Of a stretch of DNA of 64,000 nucleotides, positions 63,009 through 64,000 are shown piece after piece. How positions within the stretch are numbered: the first letter of the stretch is position 1; each line of letters starts with the position of its first letter. Under the pieces are notes generated by a model. That model did no database searches, had not been told where the DNA came from, and saw nothing but the letters and a program-made list of their open reading frames with translations. Made by a program: the position numbers and the translations under genes. Origin of the DNA: Chlorops oryzae (Eukaryota; Arthropoda; Insecta; Diptera; Chloropidae); contig CM035806.1 of NCBI GenBank assembly GCA_020466095.1, positions 70,199,077 through 70,263,076 of the forward strand. The letters run 5' to 3'.

Positions 63009-63159
63009 ACACATAGGTGGCGTCGCTAGTATTAAATGCATATTATTTTTATATAGTGGCAACCTTCAAATGATTCGTGTCAAAATTTGACGTCTGTAAG
63101 TCAATTAGTTTGAGAGATAGAGCGTCTTTTGTGAAGCAACTTTTGTTATTGTAAAAAAA

Positions 63160-64000
63160 ATGGAAAAAAAGGAATTTCGTGTTTTGATAAAATACTGTTT
63201 TCTGAAGGGAAAAAATACAGTGGAAGCAAAAACTTGGCTTGATAATGAGTTTCCGGACTCTGCCCCAGGAAAATCAACAATAATTGATTGGTATGCAAAA
63301 TTCAAGCGTGGTGAAATGAGCACGGAGGACGCTGAACGCAGTGGACGCCCGAAAGAGGTGGTTACCGACGAAAACATCAAAAAAATTCACAAAATGATTT
63401 TGAATGACCGTAAAATGAAGTTGATCGAGATAGCAGAGGCCTTAAAGATATCAAAGGAACGTGTTGGTCATATCATTCATCAATATTTGGATATGAAAAA
63501 GCTCTGTGCAAAATGGGTGCCGCGCGAGCTCACATTTGACCAAAAACAACAACGTGTTGATGATTCTGAGCGGTGTTTGCAGCTGTTAACTCGCAATACA
63601 CCCGAGTTTTTGCGTCGATATGTGACAATGGATGAAACATGGCTCTATCACTACACTCCTGAGTCCAATCGACAGTCGGCTGAGTGGACAGCGATCGGTG
63701 AACCGTCTCCGAAGCGTGGAAAGACTCAAAAGCCCGCTGGCAAAGTAATGGCCTCTGTTTTTTGGGATGGGCATGGAATAATTTTTATCGATTATCTTGA
63801 GAAGGAAAAAATCATAAACAGTGACTATTATATGTCGTTATTGGAGCGTTTGAGGGTCGAAATCGCGGCAAAACGGCCCCATATGAAGAAGAAAAAAGTG
63901 TTGTTCCACCAAGACAACGCACCGTGCCACAAGTCATTGAGAACGATGGCAAAAATTCATGAATTAGGCTTCGAATTGCTTCCCCACCCACCGTATTCTC
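63160..64000 (+). CDS. Mariner transposase, open to window end
   Basis: ATG at 63160 gives MEKKEFRVLIKYCFLKGKNT and 280 codons with no stop or frameshift. The enzyme cuts the element out by recognising its ends and inserts it at TA. Helix-turn-helix region: TWLDNEFPD and STIIDWYAKFKRGE; linker WVPRELTF (the WVPHEL motif, here R for H). Catalytic residues: Asp158 in VTMDETW and Asp252 in VLFHQDNAPCHKS. The third Asp (D34D type) should follow HPPYS just past the window. The sequence agrees with Himar1 at nearly all positions I can recall, with scattered changes (for example LRRYVT, TAIGEP and KEKIIN). Confidence 0.95.
   Translation, partial: MEKKEFRVLIKYCFLKGKNTVEAKTWLDNEFPDSAPGKSTIIDWYAKFKRGEMSTEDAERSGRPKEVVTDENIKKIHKMILNDRKMKLIEIAEALKISKERVGHIIHQYLDMKKLCAKWVPRELTFDQKQQRVDDSERCLQLLTRNTPEFLRRYVTMDETWLYHYTPESNRQSAEWTAIGEPSPKRGKTQKPAGKVMASVFWDGHGIIFIDYLEKEKIINSDYYMSLLERLRVEIAAKRPHMKKKKVLFHQDNAPCHKSLRTMAKIHELGFELLPHPPYS

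Larger units (their letters stand above)
58500..63062 (-). mobile_element. Third LINE (RNase H-bearing, I group), split by two insertions
   Basis: Minus-strand pieces: endonuclease end and RT at 62979-61525, then RT core, thumb and RNase H at 59430-58500. Between them is the palindromic element 59431-61516 with its ATGTACGC duplication. The upstream endonuclease is cut at 62980 by the mariner. Similar domain order to the LINE at 38.6-47.5 kb, but the sequence is clearly different. Confidence 0.8.
62981..64000 (+). mobile_element. Mariner transposon (irritans subfamily, Himar1-like), runs off the window
   Basis: The terminal repeat ACAGGTTGGCTGATAAGTCC at 62981 matches the Himar1-type end and is preceded by the target TA (62979-62980). 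The transposase starts at 63160. The element sits in the endonuclease of the third LINE. The right end lies beyond base 64000. Confidence 0.95.

Overview
The window is repeat-rich DNA from an insect, most likely a fly (Diptera, possibly a tephritid or another acalyptrate). The evidence is the protein similarity of the few host genes, short introns, AT-rich intergenic DNA, I-like, Jockey-like and Ty3/gypsy retrotransposons, hAT and PIF/Harbinger elements, and a mariner nearly identical to the Himar1 type. The species call is inference. Only two short stretches hold host genes.

Host genes. At 2.07-4.19 kb a four-exon leucine-rich-repeat gene (+) faces the two-exon Tim10 gene (-, 4.50-5.04 kb) tail to tail. 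At 19.36-21.50 kb four minus-strand genes are packed with gaps of only 17, 23 and 51 bp: the last exon of a CMC4-like twin CX9C protein, a 91-residue one-helix protein, an NDUFAF8-like complex I assembly factor, and the GPI mannosyltransferase PIG-M. The spacing suggests one polycistronic transcript joining small mitochondrial proteins to an ER enzyme.

Mobile DNA, left to right. 0-1 kb: remnants of a Myb/SANT-like gene and a Tc1-type transposase. 5.6-10 kb: a minisatellite, two short inverted-repeat elements and a decayed Harbinger with its transposase intron preserved. 10.2-15.7 kb: a complete Ty3/gypsy element with near-identical 329-bp LTRs, a 4-bp target duplication and a frameshifted integrase. 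16.0-17.4 kb: a hAT remnant carrying two nested elements. 17.5 kb: a short element with an inverted tRNA-like head at each end. 21.8-36.7 kb: many short inverted-repeat elements, a decayed hAT with a second hAT-type element inside it, a long-armed hAT relative, foldbacks, and repeated copies of three MITE families. 36.77-48.48 kb: one hAT element with a perfect 8-bp duplication, swollen to 11.7 kb by an I-like LINE, which holds a Jockey-like LINE, which holds a solo LTR. 48.5-52.3 kb: a foldback-like element, a small hAT MITE and a second solo LTR of the same family. 52.9-57.0 kb: a decayed minus-strand gypsy element. 57.5-58.5 kb: an inverted-repeat element with two tRNA-like heads. 58.5-63.0 kb: a third, RNase H-bearing LINE split by a 2.1-kb near-perfect palindrome with its own 8-bp duplication, then cut again by a mariner whose open transposase frame runs off the window end.

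The most unusual items are the family with convergent tRNA-like ends (two copies in opposite orientation), the 2.1-kb palindrome with an 8-bp duplication, the four-level nest, the operon-like gene cluster and the fresh mariner. No rRNA gene, functional tRNA or CRISPR array was seen.
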